From the NCBI GenBank assembly GCA_039029355.1, contig JBCCGI010000108.1:1-23075 (forward strand): a stretch of 23,075 nt of DNA, in the 5' to 3' direction. Source of the DNA: JBCCGI01 sp039029355. Lineage in GTDB: Bacteria; Planctomycetota; UBA1135; GCA-002686595. The notes beneath the pieces are model-generated. The model was given only the letters and a program-made list of their open reading frames with translations. It ran no database searches and was not told the origin of the DNA. Below, in pieces: positions 1 through 7,756 of the stretch; within the stretch, counting starts at the first letter, position 1, and every line of letters begins with the position of its first letter. The position numbers were made by a program, and so were the translations under genes.

Positions 1-98
1 CCCGCCCGCGGCCCTCCCCGGGCTCCCCCCCCCCCCCCCCGCCGGGGGCGGCCGCCGGCGCCCCCCCCCCCGCCGCCCCCCCGCGCCGCCCTCCGCCG
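1..98. repeat. Low-complexity C/G tract with long poly-C runs
   Basis: Nearly every base is C or G. There are uninterrupted C runs at 25-40 (16 bases), 61-71 (11 bases) and 76-82 (7 bases), and a GGGGG at 46-50. No reading frame here looks like a protein. On the minus strand the runs become multiple G-tracts able to form G-quadruplexes just downstream of the stop codon of the gene ending at 99. It could be real downstream sequence or a low-quality contig end; the sequence alone cannot separate these. Confidence 0.75.
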
Positions 99-1763
99 CT
101 ACTGCACGTGGAGCGTCGCGGCCCAGGTCATCGACACGCCCTGGGCCGCCGCGTCGTCGAGCAGCAGGGCCTGGGCGAGGATCGGCACCCCCTTCATCGT
201 CGCCAGGTCGATCGTGGCGGGGATCTGGAAGGTCGCCGTGCCGTCGCCGGCGACGCCGGGCGTGCCGTCCAGCGTCAGCGGCGCCAGGAACAGCTGCGCG
301 GGGTCGATGTAGAGCGTGCCGCCGAGGAACGGCACCGCCGTGCTGGCGAAGCCGTAGGCGAGCAGGCCGGGCGCGCCGCCGAGGCCCTTGCTGAGCTCGA
401 GCGAGGGCGTCCAGCCCTGGCAGGCGCCGGAGACGACGTTCAGGACGGGCACGAGGCCGCCACTCCCCGCCACGCCGTTGCCGATGTGGCTGCCCGAGGT
501 CGAGCAGTCGTCGATGCAGAAGACGTCGACGCTGCTGGACGCCGAGGACGCGATCAGGTTGGCGCCCCCGAGCTGGCTCGGGTCCTCGGAGATCAGCAGG
601 GCTTCGGGGACGGCGCTCAGCTCCAGAGACCCCGGATCGAACCCGTGCCCGAAGTAGGAGCACACCGGCGCCTTGCCCTTCGAGTCGAGCCGCACGACGC
701 GCAGGGTTCCGCCGTTCTCGGTGCGACCGACGAGCACGATGCCGCCCTCGGGCGTCGCCGCGATGTCGAGCGCACGCTCGTCCGCCGGCGTGCCGAAGGC
801 GCGCAGGTAGAGCGGATCGCCGTCCGCGCCTAGGCGCAGCACCGCCGCGTCGTCCTGATAGACGCCCGAGCCCGGCTTCGGCTGCGTGACGGCGAGCGCG
901 AAGCCACCGTCGGGCAGCGCGATCACGCCCTCGGTCCCCGGCGTCGACCAGAAGAAGGGCTCCCCGGCATAGGTCAGGTAGACCGTGCTCCAAAGCGGCA
1001 CCCCGCCCGCGTCGAGCCGCGTCGCGAAGATGCGCCCCTGGGAGAGTCCCGCGACGATCAGGCCGTCGTCCGCCGTGGCGGCGGCGTGCGCGGCACCCAG
1101 CCCGTCGGGCGAGCTGATCCGGATACGCGTCGGCAGGATGCCGCCCTCGTTCGCCCACGACAGCCGCACCTCACCCGGCACTCCGGTGATCAGCGCCACG
1201 CGCCCGTCCGAGAGCGGCTCGACCGCGCGCCCCTCTTCGTCGTTGATGCCGTCGCCGAGCAGTTGGCGCCAGTGCTCGTGCGTGGGCGGGTGGAACGACC
1301 AGACGAAAGGCCGCTCGACGCCGGACGCGGTCTCGCGCGTGCCGATCGCCACGTAGCGCCCGTCGCTCGTGCGGCAGGCGTCGCTGAGCTCGGTCGTCTG
1401 ATCCGAGCCGCGGGTGCTCCACAGCTGCTGGCCGCTCATGCCGTCGATCAGGCACATCAGCGGCCGGTCGCCGGAGGTGCCGGCCAGGAACAGGTTGCCG
1501 TCCTCGTCGGGGAGGACCGTGCACCAGCGCACGTCCTCGGACGCCCAGCGGTGCTCGAAGGTCCGGTCGATCTCCCCGTGCGGGTCCAGCTGCAGGGTCT
1601 CGGCCTGGCCGCTGCCGCGGTAGGCGAGCGCGATGCCGTTCGGCCCGATGCCGATGGCGCAGGTCGAGCCGTTGTCGGCCTGGACGTTGGCGCTCCAGGT
1701 CTGGGCGGAGGCGAGGGTGGGGAGGAGGAGGCCGGCGGCGGTGGTGAGGACGGGGAGCTTCAT
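99..1763 (-). CDS. Secreted repeat/propeller-like protein with planctomycete-type C-terminal domain
   Basis: A 554-residue protein that starts with a clear signal peptide (MKLPVLTTAAGLLLPTLASA, cleavage probably just after) and is therefore exported. Residues ~25-410 carry repeated blocks of the form 'DGG..LAG....G...V.RLD..G', as in VCBS/quinoprotein-like beta-propellers, with W and G at recurrent positions. Residues ~424-554 form a separate domain rich in Gly, Leu and Pro that resembles the tail found on many planctomycete secreted proteins; that link is from memory, not a search. The open frame runs further upstream to 2306, but those residues overlap the divergent STAND gene and lack coding character, so the ATG at 1761-1763 before the signal peptide is chosen. 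No clear Shine-Dalgarno precedes it. No catalytic motif is visible; a structural or surface role is likely. Confidence 0.85.
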   Translation of the reverse strand: MKLPVLTTAAGLLLPTLASAQTWSANVQADNGSTCAIGIGPNGIALAYRGSGQAETLQLDPHGEIDRTFEHRWASEDVRWCTVLPDEDGNLFLAGTSGDRPLMCLIDGMSGQQLWSTRGSDQTTELSDACRTSDGRYVAIGTRETASGVERPFVWSFHPPTHEHWRQLLGDGINDEEGRAVEPLSDGRVALITGVPGEVRLSWANEGGILPTRIRISSPDGLGAAHAAATADDGLIVAGLSQGRIFATRLDAGGVPLWSTVYLTYAGEPFFWSTPGTEGVIALPDGGFALAVTQPKPGSGVYQDDAAVLRLGADGDPLYLRAFGTPADERALDIAATPEGGIVLVGRTENGGTLRVVRLDSKGKAPVCSYFGHGFDPGSLELSAVPEALLISEDPSQLGGANLIASSASSSVDVFCIDDCSTSGSHIGNGVAGSGGLVPVLNVVSGACQGWTPSLELSKGLGGAPGLLAYGFASTAVPFLGGTLYIDPAQLFLAPLTLDGTPGVAGDGTATFQIPATIDLATMKGVPILAQALLLDDAAAQGVSMTWAATLHVQ

Positions 1764-1943
1764 GGCTTTGGAAGGGGGCAGGCGGGGTTCTAGGGGAAGG
1801 GGGCGCTGGGCCCGATCTGCACCCAGGTGCGCGGGGGGAGGTGGGGGGCTGCCACGCAAGCGGGCTTTCTTTGCGCTAGGGGCTTCCCGCTGCCCAGGCG
1901 GGCCGAAGTTGACACCTCCGGCGGTGCCCTCGACGATGCCGCG
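1764..1943. other. Divergent intergenic region
   Basis: This 180-base gap separates the minus-strand secreted protein gene from the plus-strand STAND gene. The left part is G-rich on the plus strand, with several GGGG runs. The right part carries a perfect TTGACA at 1909-1914 (listed separately). A short imperfect inverted repeat, GCACC-CA-GGTGC, lies near 1830. I see no small gene in it. Confidence 0.5.
1909..1937 (+). promoter_or_regulatory. Candidate promoter giving a leaderless STAND transcript
   Basis: A perfect -35 hexamer TTGACA sits at 1909-1914. Exactly 17 bases later is GACGAT (1932-1937), which matches three of six -10 positions (A2, A5, T6). A start about seven bases further on would fall at the ATG at 1944. 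No Shine-Dalgarno precedes that ATG, which fits a leaderless message. The -10 match is weak, so this is only a candidate. Confidence 0.35.
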
Positions 1944-4900
1944 ATGCCGCTCGATTGGCTCGCTGGCCTTGCGCTCTACAAGCTCGTGGAAACCTTCGGC
2001 ACGAGCTCGATTCAGAGCGTCGTGTGCAATCTCGTTTCCGCGGTCGGGTACGACCTTGGGAAGGCGGGCGTGCGGCGGCTCGTCGCCGAGGAGGCGTTTC
2101 AGAGCCCCGACCTGCGCCGCGCGGTGCGCACGGCGGAGTGCCGCGCGCTGGCGGAGATCTGCGAGCAGGAGCTGCGCGAGGAGCATGGCGTCGAGGCCTC
2201 GTTCCTGGGGCAGCTCTTCGAGAAGGCCGAGGCGGGAGACGCGTGGCTCGACGCGCTGCGTCGCCGCATCTCCGACCGCCGCGTGCAAGCGGTGGTCGAG
2301 CTGCACGTCGACTGCCGCCGTCTGACGCGCCGCATCCGCAAGCGCTCGCCCGAGGAGCTGGAGCGAGAGACGCCGACTCCCGTTGCGCGCGTGTCCGAGC
2401 TGCTGCGCGGCGAGGAGGCGCTCGACCTCAACGAGCTGCGCACGGAAACCACCGACGCCGTCGTCGATGCGCTCGACGACGTCGGCGGCAAGGGCTGGAT
2501 TCCGACGACGCTAAAGGCACGCATCCGGGAGCACTGGTTCGACGTGCTGCGCTTCGCGCTGCGCGAGGAGCTGAAGCGCGACCCCAAGGCGAAGAGCGCA
2601 TTTGAGGTCGACGTGTTGGCACGCCTCGACGACGTGCCCGCAAAGCTCGACGAGCTGCTCGAGCGCGTCGCGGAAAAGGACCGCGCCGTCGAGGGCCTGT
2701 GGAACGGCCTCGAAGCGCTGGCCGAGGGCATCGACCAGCTCCAAGAGCTCCTCCAGCCGAAGCTCGAGCTGCGGCTGTTCGAGAGGCTGGGCGAGACCAA
2801 CTACACCGACGCGCGCCGACTCAACCCGTTCATGCGCACGACGGAGGTGATCGGCCGCGAGGGCGAGATCGAGTTGCTGCGCGAGTGGCTCGACTCCGAC
2901 GTCGACTTCTCGGTGCACGTCATCACGGGCAAGGCCGGCACCGGCAAGACGCGCCTGGCGCTCGAGCTCTGCGAGCGCGTGACGAACGACCAAACGTGGG
3001 ACGCTGGCTTCCTCTCACGTGACGCCCTCGAGGCCTTCCTCCGCGAGAGCGCCCTGCGCCCGTGGAGGCCGGAGCGCCCCACGCTCGTGGTCCTCGACTA
3101 CGCCGCGGCCCGCGCCCAGCAGCTCCGGCGCTGGCTTCAGAAGCTCGCCCAGTCCGAGACCGGCGCGCACCGCCTACGCGTCCTTCTCCTCGAGCGTCAC
3201 GCGAGCCGTGAACGCGGCTGGATGCGCGACGCGCTCGGAGGGACGAGCCCCGCGGCCATGCTCCTGTCGGAGCATGTTTCTCCTGAGGCCCCACGCTCGC
3301 TCGACGACCGCCTGCTTCCCGACCAGGCCCGCGAGCTGTTCCGGACGATGTTCGAGCGCTCCGGCGGAGACTTCGGCGACGCCGACGCCGATTTCGACAG
3401 CAAGCTGACCGACCTCAGCCGCGGCCGCCGCCCGCTGCTCGTCCTGATGGCCGCCGGCGCGGCGGTCGAGTGGGGCATCGCCAAGGCGATCACGCTGTCG
3501 AGCCGTGAGCTGGCGGTCTACGTGGCGGACCAGGAGCGCGATCGAATCCGGAAGATCGCCGAGGAGAGGGACGTCTCTCCCCATCTGCTCTGGCATCTCG
3601 TGGCGACGACGACACTCTCCGGCGGCCTGCCCGTCGCTAGCTCGCTCGCGGTCATCACCGAGGAGTGCGAGGCGATCGGCGAGAAAGGGGCTCCCGCCGT
3701 AGTGGATCGTGCGTTGCGAGTCGCAATGCCGATCGACGACGGCCGGATTCCACCGCTTCTCCCGGATCTGATCGGCGAGGCGTATGTACTGTGCTACTTC
3801 AAGAAGGAAGAGCCCGACTCCGACTTCGGAGCGCGGCTACTAGAGCGCTGCCTGGAGCGTGGCTTCCGCTCGACTGCCGAGGTGGTCTTGCGTCTTGCAC
3901 AGGACTTCTCCATCCCCCGGGCGGAGGGGCCTCAGGGCACCTCCTTCCAGCAGCACTGCGAGCGCCTGCTCGAACATCTGCTCGCCATGGCCCGCCAGAC
4001 GCCCGAGTCCCTGGAGCTCGTCGCCGCCCTTATCCCACACGACACGACCTCGCTGCGCGGATGGTCGGATCGGGTACATGAGGCACGGCTGGCCTGGTTG
4101 GAGCGGATCGGAGCGAACGAGGATAGACGGCCGCCGCTGCTTTCCGATCTAGCCTACGGCCTCTCGCTGGCTGGGCGACGGGAGGAGGCGATGGCGGCGG
4201 CCGAGGAGGCGGTGCAGCTCTACCGCGAGCTGGCTGCGGCGCGGCCCGACGCCTTCAAGTCCGATCTGGCGACGTCGGTCAGCAGCCTCGGCGTCCGCCT
4301 GGGCGATCTCGGAAGGCGAGAGGAGGCGCTAGCGGCGGCCGAGGAGGCGGTGCAGCTCTACCGCGAGCTGGCTGCGGCGCGGCCCGATGCCTTCACGCCC
4401 GACCTGGCGGCCTCGGTCGGAAACCTCGCCAACGGCCTGGGCGAGCTGGGGCGGCGGGAGGAGGCGCTGGCGGCGGCCGAAGAGGCGATGCAGCTCTACC
4501 GCGACCTGGCGGTGGCGCGGCCCGATGCATTCACGCCCAACCTGGCGAAGTCGGTCAGCAACCTCGGCATCCGCCTGGGCGAGCTGGGGCGGCGGGAGGA
4601 GGCGTTGGCGGCGGCCGAGGAGGCGGTACGGCTGCGCCGCGAGCTGGCGGCGGCGCGGCCCGACGCCTTCACGCCCAACCTGGCGGCCTCGGTCAGCAAC
4701 CTCGGCATCCGCCTGGGCGAGCTGGGAAGGCGGGAGGAGGCGCTGGGGGCGACCGAGGAGGCGGTGCAGCTCTACCGCGAGCTGGCGGCGGCGCGGCCCG
4801 ACGCCTTCACGCCCGACCTTGCGGCCTCGGTCAGCAACTTCGCCATCGATCTGGGCGAGCTGGGGCGGCAGGAGGAGGCGCTGGCGGCGGCCGAGGAGGC

Positions 4901-5348
4901 GGTGCAGCTGCGCCGCGAGCTGGCGGCGGCGCGGCCCGACGCCTTCACGCCCAACCTAGCGGCCTCGGTCAGCAACCTAGGCACCCGCCTGGGCGAGGCG
5001 GGGCGGCGGGAGGAGGCGCTGGCGGCGGCCGAGGAGGCGGTGCAACTCTTCCGCGAGCTGGCGGCGGCGCGGCCCGAAGCCTTTACGCCCAACCTGGCTG
5101 CCTCGGCTAGCAACCTCGCCAACCGTCTGAGCGCGTTGGGGCGGCGGGAAGAGGCTTTGGCCGCGGCCGAGGAGGCGGTACGGCTCCTCGCGCCTCGCTT
5201 CGTCGCGTTGGAGGAAGCTCTCGGACGATGGATGGAAATCGTCCTTCGATGCTATCTGACTCGGTGCGAAGAAGCCGAGCGCGATCCGGACGAGGCACTC
5301 CTCCAGTCACTACGCCCCTTCTTCGATCTCGAGTCGTTGTACGAATAG
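1944..5348 (+). CDS. STAND-type NTPase with C-terminal tandem TPR repeats
   Basis: A 1134-residue protein with the layout of a STAND (NACHT/NB-ARC-like) signalling ATPase. Residues 1-~220 are an alpha-helical N-terminal region I cannot assign; ~221-275 are Leu/Glu-rich and probably coiled coil. A 'VIGREGE' entry motif at ~302 leads into the P-loop GKAGTGKTR (329-337). A Walker B strand, TLVVLDYA, has its Asp at 385. Residues ~400-740 are helical and would hold the winged-helix/arm parts. From residue 744 there are seven complete 46-residue TPR-like units and a partial eighth. STAND proteins typically use such repeats to sense a ligand and the NTPase core to oligomerise; several bacterial ones are antiphage sensors. 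No recognisable effector (TIR, nuclease, protease, CHAT) is visible. The frame opens at 1827, but the ATG at 1944 (MPLDWLAGL) begins the protein-like sequence. GC is somewhat lower than in gltX. It stands alone, with unrelated secreted-protein genes on either side. Confidence 0.85.
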   Translation: MPLDWLAGLALYKLVETFGTSSIQSVVCNLVSAVGYDLGKAGVRRLVAEEAFQSPDLRRAVRTAECRALAEICEQELREEHGVEASFLGQLFEKAEAGDAWLDALRRRISDRRVQAVVELHVDCRRLTRRIRKRSPEELERETPTPVARVSELLRGEEALDLNELRTETTDAVVDALDDVGGKGWIPTTLKARIREHWFDVLRFALREELKRDPKAKSAFEVDVLARLDDVPAKLDELLERVAEKDRAVEGLWNGLEALAEGIDQLQELLQPKLELRLFERLGETNYTDARRLNPFMRTTEVIGREGEIELLREWLDSDVDFSVHVITGKAGTGKTRLALELCERVTNDQTWDAGFLSRDALEAFLRESALRPWRPERPTLVVLDYAAARAQQLRRWLQKLAQSETGAHRLRVLLLERHASRERGWMRDALGGTSPAAMLLSEHVSPEAPRSLDDRLLPDQARELFRTMFERSGGDFGDADADFDSKLTDLSRGRRPLLVLMAAGAAVEWGIAKAITLSSRELAVYVADQERDRIRKIAEERDVSPHLLWHLVATTTLSGGLPVASSLAVITEECEAIGEKGAPAVVDRALRVAMPIDDGRIPPLLPDLIGEAYVLCYFKKEEPDSDFGARLLERCLERGFRSTAEVVLRLAQDFSIPRAEGPQGTSFQQHCERLLEHLLAMARQTPESLELVAALIPHDTTSLRGWSDRVHEARLAWLERIGANEDRRPPLLSDLAYGLSLAGRREEAMAAAEEAVQLYRELAAARPDAFKSDLATSVSSLGVRLGDLGRREEALAAAEEAVQLYRELAAARPDAFTPDLAASVGNLANGLGELGRREEALAAAEEAMQLYRDLAVARPDAFTPNLAKSVSNLGIRLGELGRREEALAAAEEAVRLRRELAAARPDAFTPNLAASVSNLGIRLGELGRREEALGATEEAVQLYRELAAARPDAFTPDLAASVSNFAIDLGELGRQEEALAAAEEAVQLRRELAAARPDAFTPNLAASVSNLGTRLGEAGRREEALAAAEEAVQLFRELAAARPEAFTPNLAASASNLANRLSALGRREEALAAAEEAVRLLAPRFVALEEALGRWMEIVLRCYLTRCEEAERDPDEALLQSLRPFFDLESLYE
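4173..5138 (+). repeat. Seven tandem 138-bp units encoding TPRs
   Basis: Seven consecutive 138-bp units begin at 4173, 4311, 4449, 4587, 4725, 4863 and 5001; a degenerate eighth starts at 5139. Each encodes 46 residues beginning GRREEAL and ending near LGEL. Units 2-7 are nearly identical in protein and also largely identical at synonymous positions. This points to recent duplication or gene conversion, not old repeats under selection. Variable residues cluster in a few positions, for example Y/R/F after 'QL' or 'RL', D/N after 'TP', and the 'SNLG', 'SNFA' or 'SNLA' stretch. Confidence 0.9.
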
Positions 5349-5402
5349 GGGCGAGCCCCGCACGCCCGCGGGACCCGCCCCCTACAACCCGCGCCCGTCC
5401 CC

Positions 5403-6572
5403 CTACGGGAACCAGATGTCGATGATGAAGTTCCCCGACGTCATGTCGCACGCATCCAGCGGGAACAGGTACTCACACTCCACACAAGACACCCCCGTCG
5501 CCGCGCAGTCGAGGATCACAAACGCCGGCGACCCGTTCCCCGCCTCGATCAAGTCCTCGACCAGCGGGGCGAGGATCGACGCCACCACCGACGGCGTGTA
5601 AGTCGCATCCGGATCATCGAGCACCAGGCACTCGATCTTCCCGTCGCGCTTCACGCCGGTGCAGCTCCCGTCCGAACCGGTCGCCCAGAAGCGCGGGCGG
5701 ATCTCGATCGTCGAGCCGTTGGGCAGGTTCGTCGTGCCGAGGTCCACCTTCCACTTGCCGCCGACGATCGAGCCGACGATCGACAGATCGGGGTCGCACA
5801 CGCACGGGATCCCGCCCGCCGCGGGCGCCGGGGCGGCGGCGATGGTGAAGAGCTCGTCGGCCGCGGCCGCCACGGTGTTGTCGGTCTCGGCCCACACCCA
5901 GCTCGGGCTGGTCAGCGTCGCCAGCGGGTGGGTCCAGAAGTCCGTGTCGAGCGTGTCGCCGTTGCCGGTCGCGACCATCAGCTTCAGCGGCACGCCGATG
6001 TAGGGATCCGGCACGCAGGGGATGTCGATGGTGGCCGTGAGGCCGGCGGCGCCGACGGCGTCGAAGGGCACCAGCGCGCCGATCGGGCCGCCGTTGGGCG
6101 AGGGGCCCGCGGGGACGCCGACGACGCAGAGGTCGAGCGGGTCGTTGCCGAAGTCCATGCCGCCCTGGGCGGTGATCGTCACCAGCGTGCCGGCGACGCC
6201 GGAGGTCTGGGAGAGCGTGAACGACGGGCCCTGGCTGCCGCGGTAGCCGATCGGGAGCTGCTGCCACGGACTCGGGGCGCTCGCGACGGCGGCGATCGGC
6301 GTGGCGAGCTGGGTCGACGCGGCGACGCCGGCGGGCAGCAGCTCGAGGCCGGCGGGCTCTTCGCCTGCGTTCACCGCGGCGGGCGTGACGCCGCTTGCGT
6401 CGAGCGGCAGGAGCAGCGCGCCGGCCGGGTTGCCGGTGGCGTTCGCGCCGAAGAAGCGGACGAGCAGGTCGTCGTTTGCGCCTTGGGCCGCGGCGACTCC
6501 GGAGAGCGCGAGGGCGGCGACGCAGAGCGACCGAAGAGGCGAGTACGAGGACTGGGTGTGGTACGGATTCAT
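5403..6572 (-). CDS. Secreted protein of unknown function
   Basis: A 389-residue protein with an N-terminal signal peptide (hydrophobic SLCVAALALSGVAAAQ, cleavage near residue 30). A Shine-Dalgarno AGGAG (minus strand, 6584-6580) lies seven bases before the ATG at 6572, which fixes the start; the frame's extra 11 upstream residues are rejected. Residues ~115-190 resemble an IPT/TIG-like beta-sandwich pattern (LSQTSGVAGTLVTITAQGG). The C-terminal half has several Cys residues (CVCDP, SCTG, CVECEY, DACD) that may form disulfides after export. The protein ends in IDIWFP. I recognise no enzyme motif. It lies convergent to the STAND gene with a 54-base gap. Confidence 0.8.
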   Translation of the reverse strand: MNPYHTQSSYSPLRSLCVAALALSGVAAAQGANDDLLVRFFGANATGNPAGALLLPLDASGVTPAAVNAGEEPAGLELLPAGVAASTQLATPIAAVASAPSPWQQLPIGYRGSQGPSFTLSQTSGVAGTLVTITAQGGMDFGNDPLDLCVVGVPAGPSPNGGPIGALVPFDAVGAAGLTATIDIPCVPDPYIGVPLKLMVATGNGDTLDTDFWTHPLATLTSPSWVWAETDNTVAAAADELFTIAAAPAPAAGGIPCVCDPDLSIVGSIVGGKWKVDLGTTNLPNGSTIEIRPRFWATGSDGSCTGVKRDGKIECLVLDDPDATYTPSVVASILAPLVEDLIEAGNGSPAFVILDCAATGVSCVECEYLFPLDACDMTSGNFIIDIWFP

Positions 6573-6582
6573 TTTCTTTCTC

Positions 6583-6600
6583 CTCCGCCCGGGGGCGGAG
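6583..6600 (-). promoter_or_regulatory. Hairpin overlapping the ribosome binding site of the 5403-6572 gene
   Basis: CTCCGCC (6583-6589) and GGCGGAG (6594-6600) form a perfect 7-bp stem with a 4-base loop. On the minus-strand message its 3' arm runs into the extended Shine-Dalgarno GGAGGAG, four of whose seven bases are inside the stem. It could modulate ribosome access, but part of the site stays free. Confidence 0.4.
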
Positions 6601-6611
6601 CTCACAAGGTC

Positions 6612-6649
6612 AGGAGACTGCGACCGGCTCCCCGGCCGGTCGGGCTCCT
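6612..6649 (-). terminator. GC-rich hairpin between the esterase and the secreted-protein gene
   Basis: CGACCGGC (6621-6628) pairs perfectly with GCCGGTCG (6635-6642) around a 6-base loop. An outer AGGAG (6612-6616) pairs with CTCCT (6645-6649). On the minus strand it lies about 85 bases past the esterase stop codon. There is no following U-tract, so it may be a Rho-type or structural end, or part of the leader of the next gene. Confidence 0.35.
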
Positions 6650-6733
6650 AGCCGTTGCGAGCGCGCGCAACTTGCACGCGGATCGAGAAAACGTGGGCGC
6701 GCAAAAGCGCGCGATTGCGCGTTGGGTTTCGCG

Positions 6734-7756
6734 CTACGCGAGCGCGGCGGCCAGGCGGTCGAGCGCGGGCTCGACGCGGCGCGCTAGGCCGCGGTGTCCG
6801 CCGGCGTGCTCCTCGTGCACGCACGGCACGTCGAGCTCGGCGAGCCTCTTCACCAGGCGGCGCAGTCCCCACTGCAGGTGGAACTCGTCCGACAGGCCGC
6901 ACTCGAGGTACAGCAGGCGCAGCGCGCGCAGAGCGTCCGCGTGTTGCGCGACCGCGTGCAGCGGGTCGAACGCGAGCCAGCGTTGCCACACCTCGTCGCG
7001 GCGCTCGCCGGTCGCCAGATCGAACGGCAGGTCGAAGCCGAGCGGCGCGTCCGGGTTGGGCGAGTAGCAGGCCGCCATCGCCAGCACGTTGATGACCGCG
7101 TGTCCGTCGCCGTCGAGCGAGGGCTCCTCGCGGAAGGCCTCGAGGAAGCGCTCGGGCAAACCCTCGTAGGCCACCAGCCCGCGCAGGCAGGCCAGGATCT
7201 CGGCGCCGAAGACGTTCTCGAAGCCGACGTCGCCCGAGATCGACGCGGCGGCGTCGAAGAGGCCCGGGCGGCGCATGCACAGGTGCAGCGCACCGAAGCC
7301 GCCCGACGAGCCGCCGACCACGGCGCGCGCGCCGCGGCGCGTGGGGTAGCGCTCGTCGACCAGCGGCACGAGCTCGTCGGCGACGTGGTCCTCGTAGCGG
7401 CCGACCGCGCTGGAGTTCACGTACTGGCTGCCGCCGAGCGCGGTGAAGCAGTCGGGGAGCGCGAGGATCGCCGGCCGCGCCTCGCCCGCGGCGACGGCGG
7501 CGTCGTAGCGCGCGACCAGGCCGCGCTTCCAGGGGTGCGTCTCGAGCTGGCTCTGCCCGCGCCCGGTGAACGCGGCGAGCACGAAGATCACCGGCAGCTC
7601 GGCGTCGCCCGGTCCATCGACGTTGGGCGGCAGGTACACCGGCAGCTCGCGCTCGTGCGGGTCGCCCAGCGCGTTGCCGCGCAGCGCCTCGCTCGTGACC
7701 GGCACCAGCTCGACGCGGCCGCGGAACGCCAGCGGGTCGTGCAGGCGCACCGTCAC
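6734..7756 (-). CDS. Esterase D-like alpha/beta hydrolase
   Basis: A 340-residue cytoplasmic hydrolase of the putative esterase (esterase D/S-formylglutathione hydrolase-like) group. The nucleophile elbow is GGSSGGFGA with Ser150 as the likely nucleophile. Asp290 in 'GLSDEFH' and His321 in 'HAGGHRG' are placed to complete the triad. There is no signal peptide. The GTG start at 7756 shares bases with the stop of the upstream adenosine deaminase gene (GTGA, 7756-7753), strong evidence for this start and for translational coupling; a second GTG lies two codons in. The frame remains open to 8716, but that extension is antisense-like shadow of the deaminase. The natural substrate cannot be read from sequence; carboxylic or short acyl esters are typical of the family. 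Confidence 0.9.
   Translation of the reverse strand: MTVRLHDPLAFRGRVELVPVTSEALRGNALGDPHERELPVYLPPNVDGPGDAELPVIFVLAAFTGRGQSQLETHPWKRGLVARYDAAVAAGEARPAILALPDCFTALGGSQYVNSSAVGRYEDHVADELVPLVDERYPTRRGARAVVGGSSGGFGALHLCMRRPGLFDAAASISGDVGFENVFGAEILACLRGLVAYEGLPERFLEAFREEPSLDGDGHAVINVLAMAACYSPNPDAPLGFDLPFDLATGERRDEVWQRWLAFDPLHAVAQHADALRALRLLYLECGLSDEFHLQWGLRRLVKRLAELDVPCVHEEHAGGHRGLARRVEPALDRLAAALA

Noticed and set aside
1764..2306. N-terminal extension of the first secreted protein
   Set aside because: It overlaps the STAND gene and would place a signal peptide in the middle of the protein.
4173..5190. Regular repeats as a CRISPR array
   Set aside because: The 138-bp units are contiguous, without unique spacers, and encode TPRs in frame.
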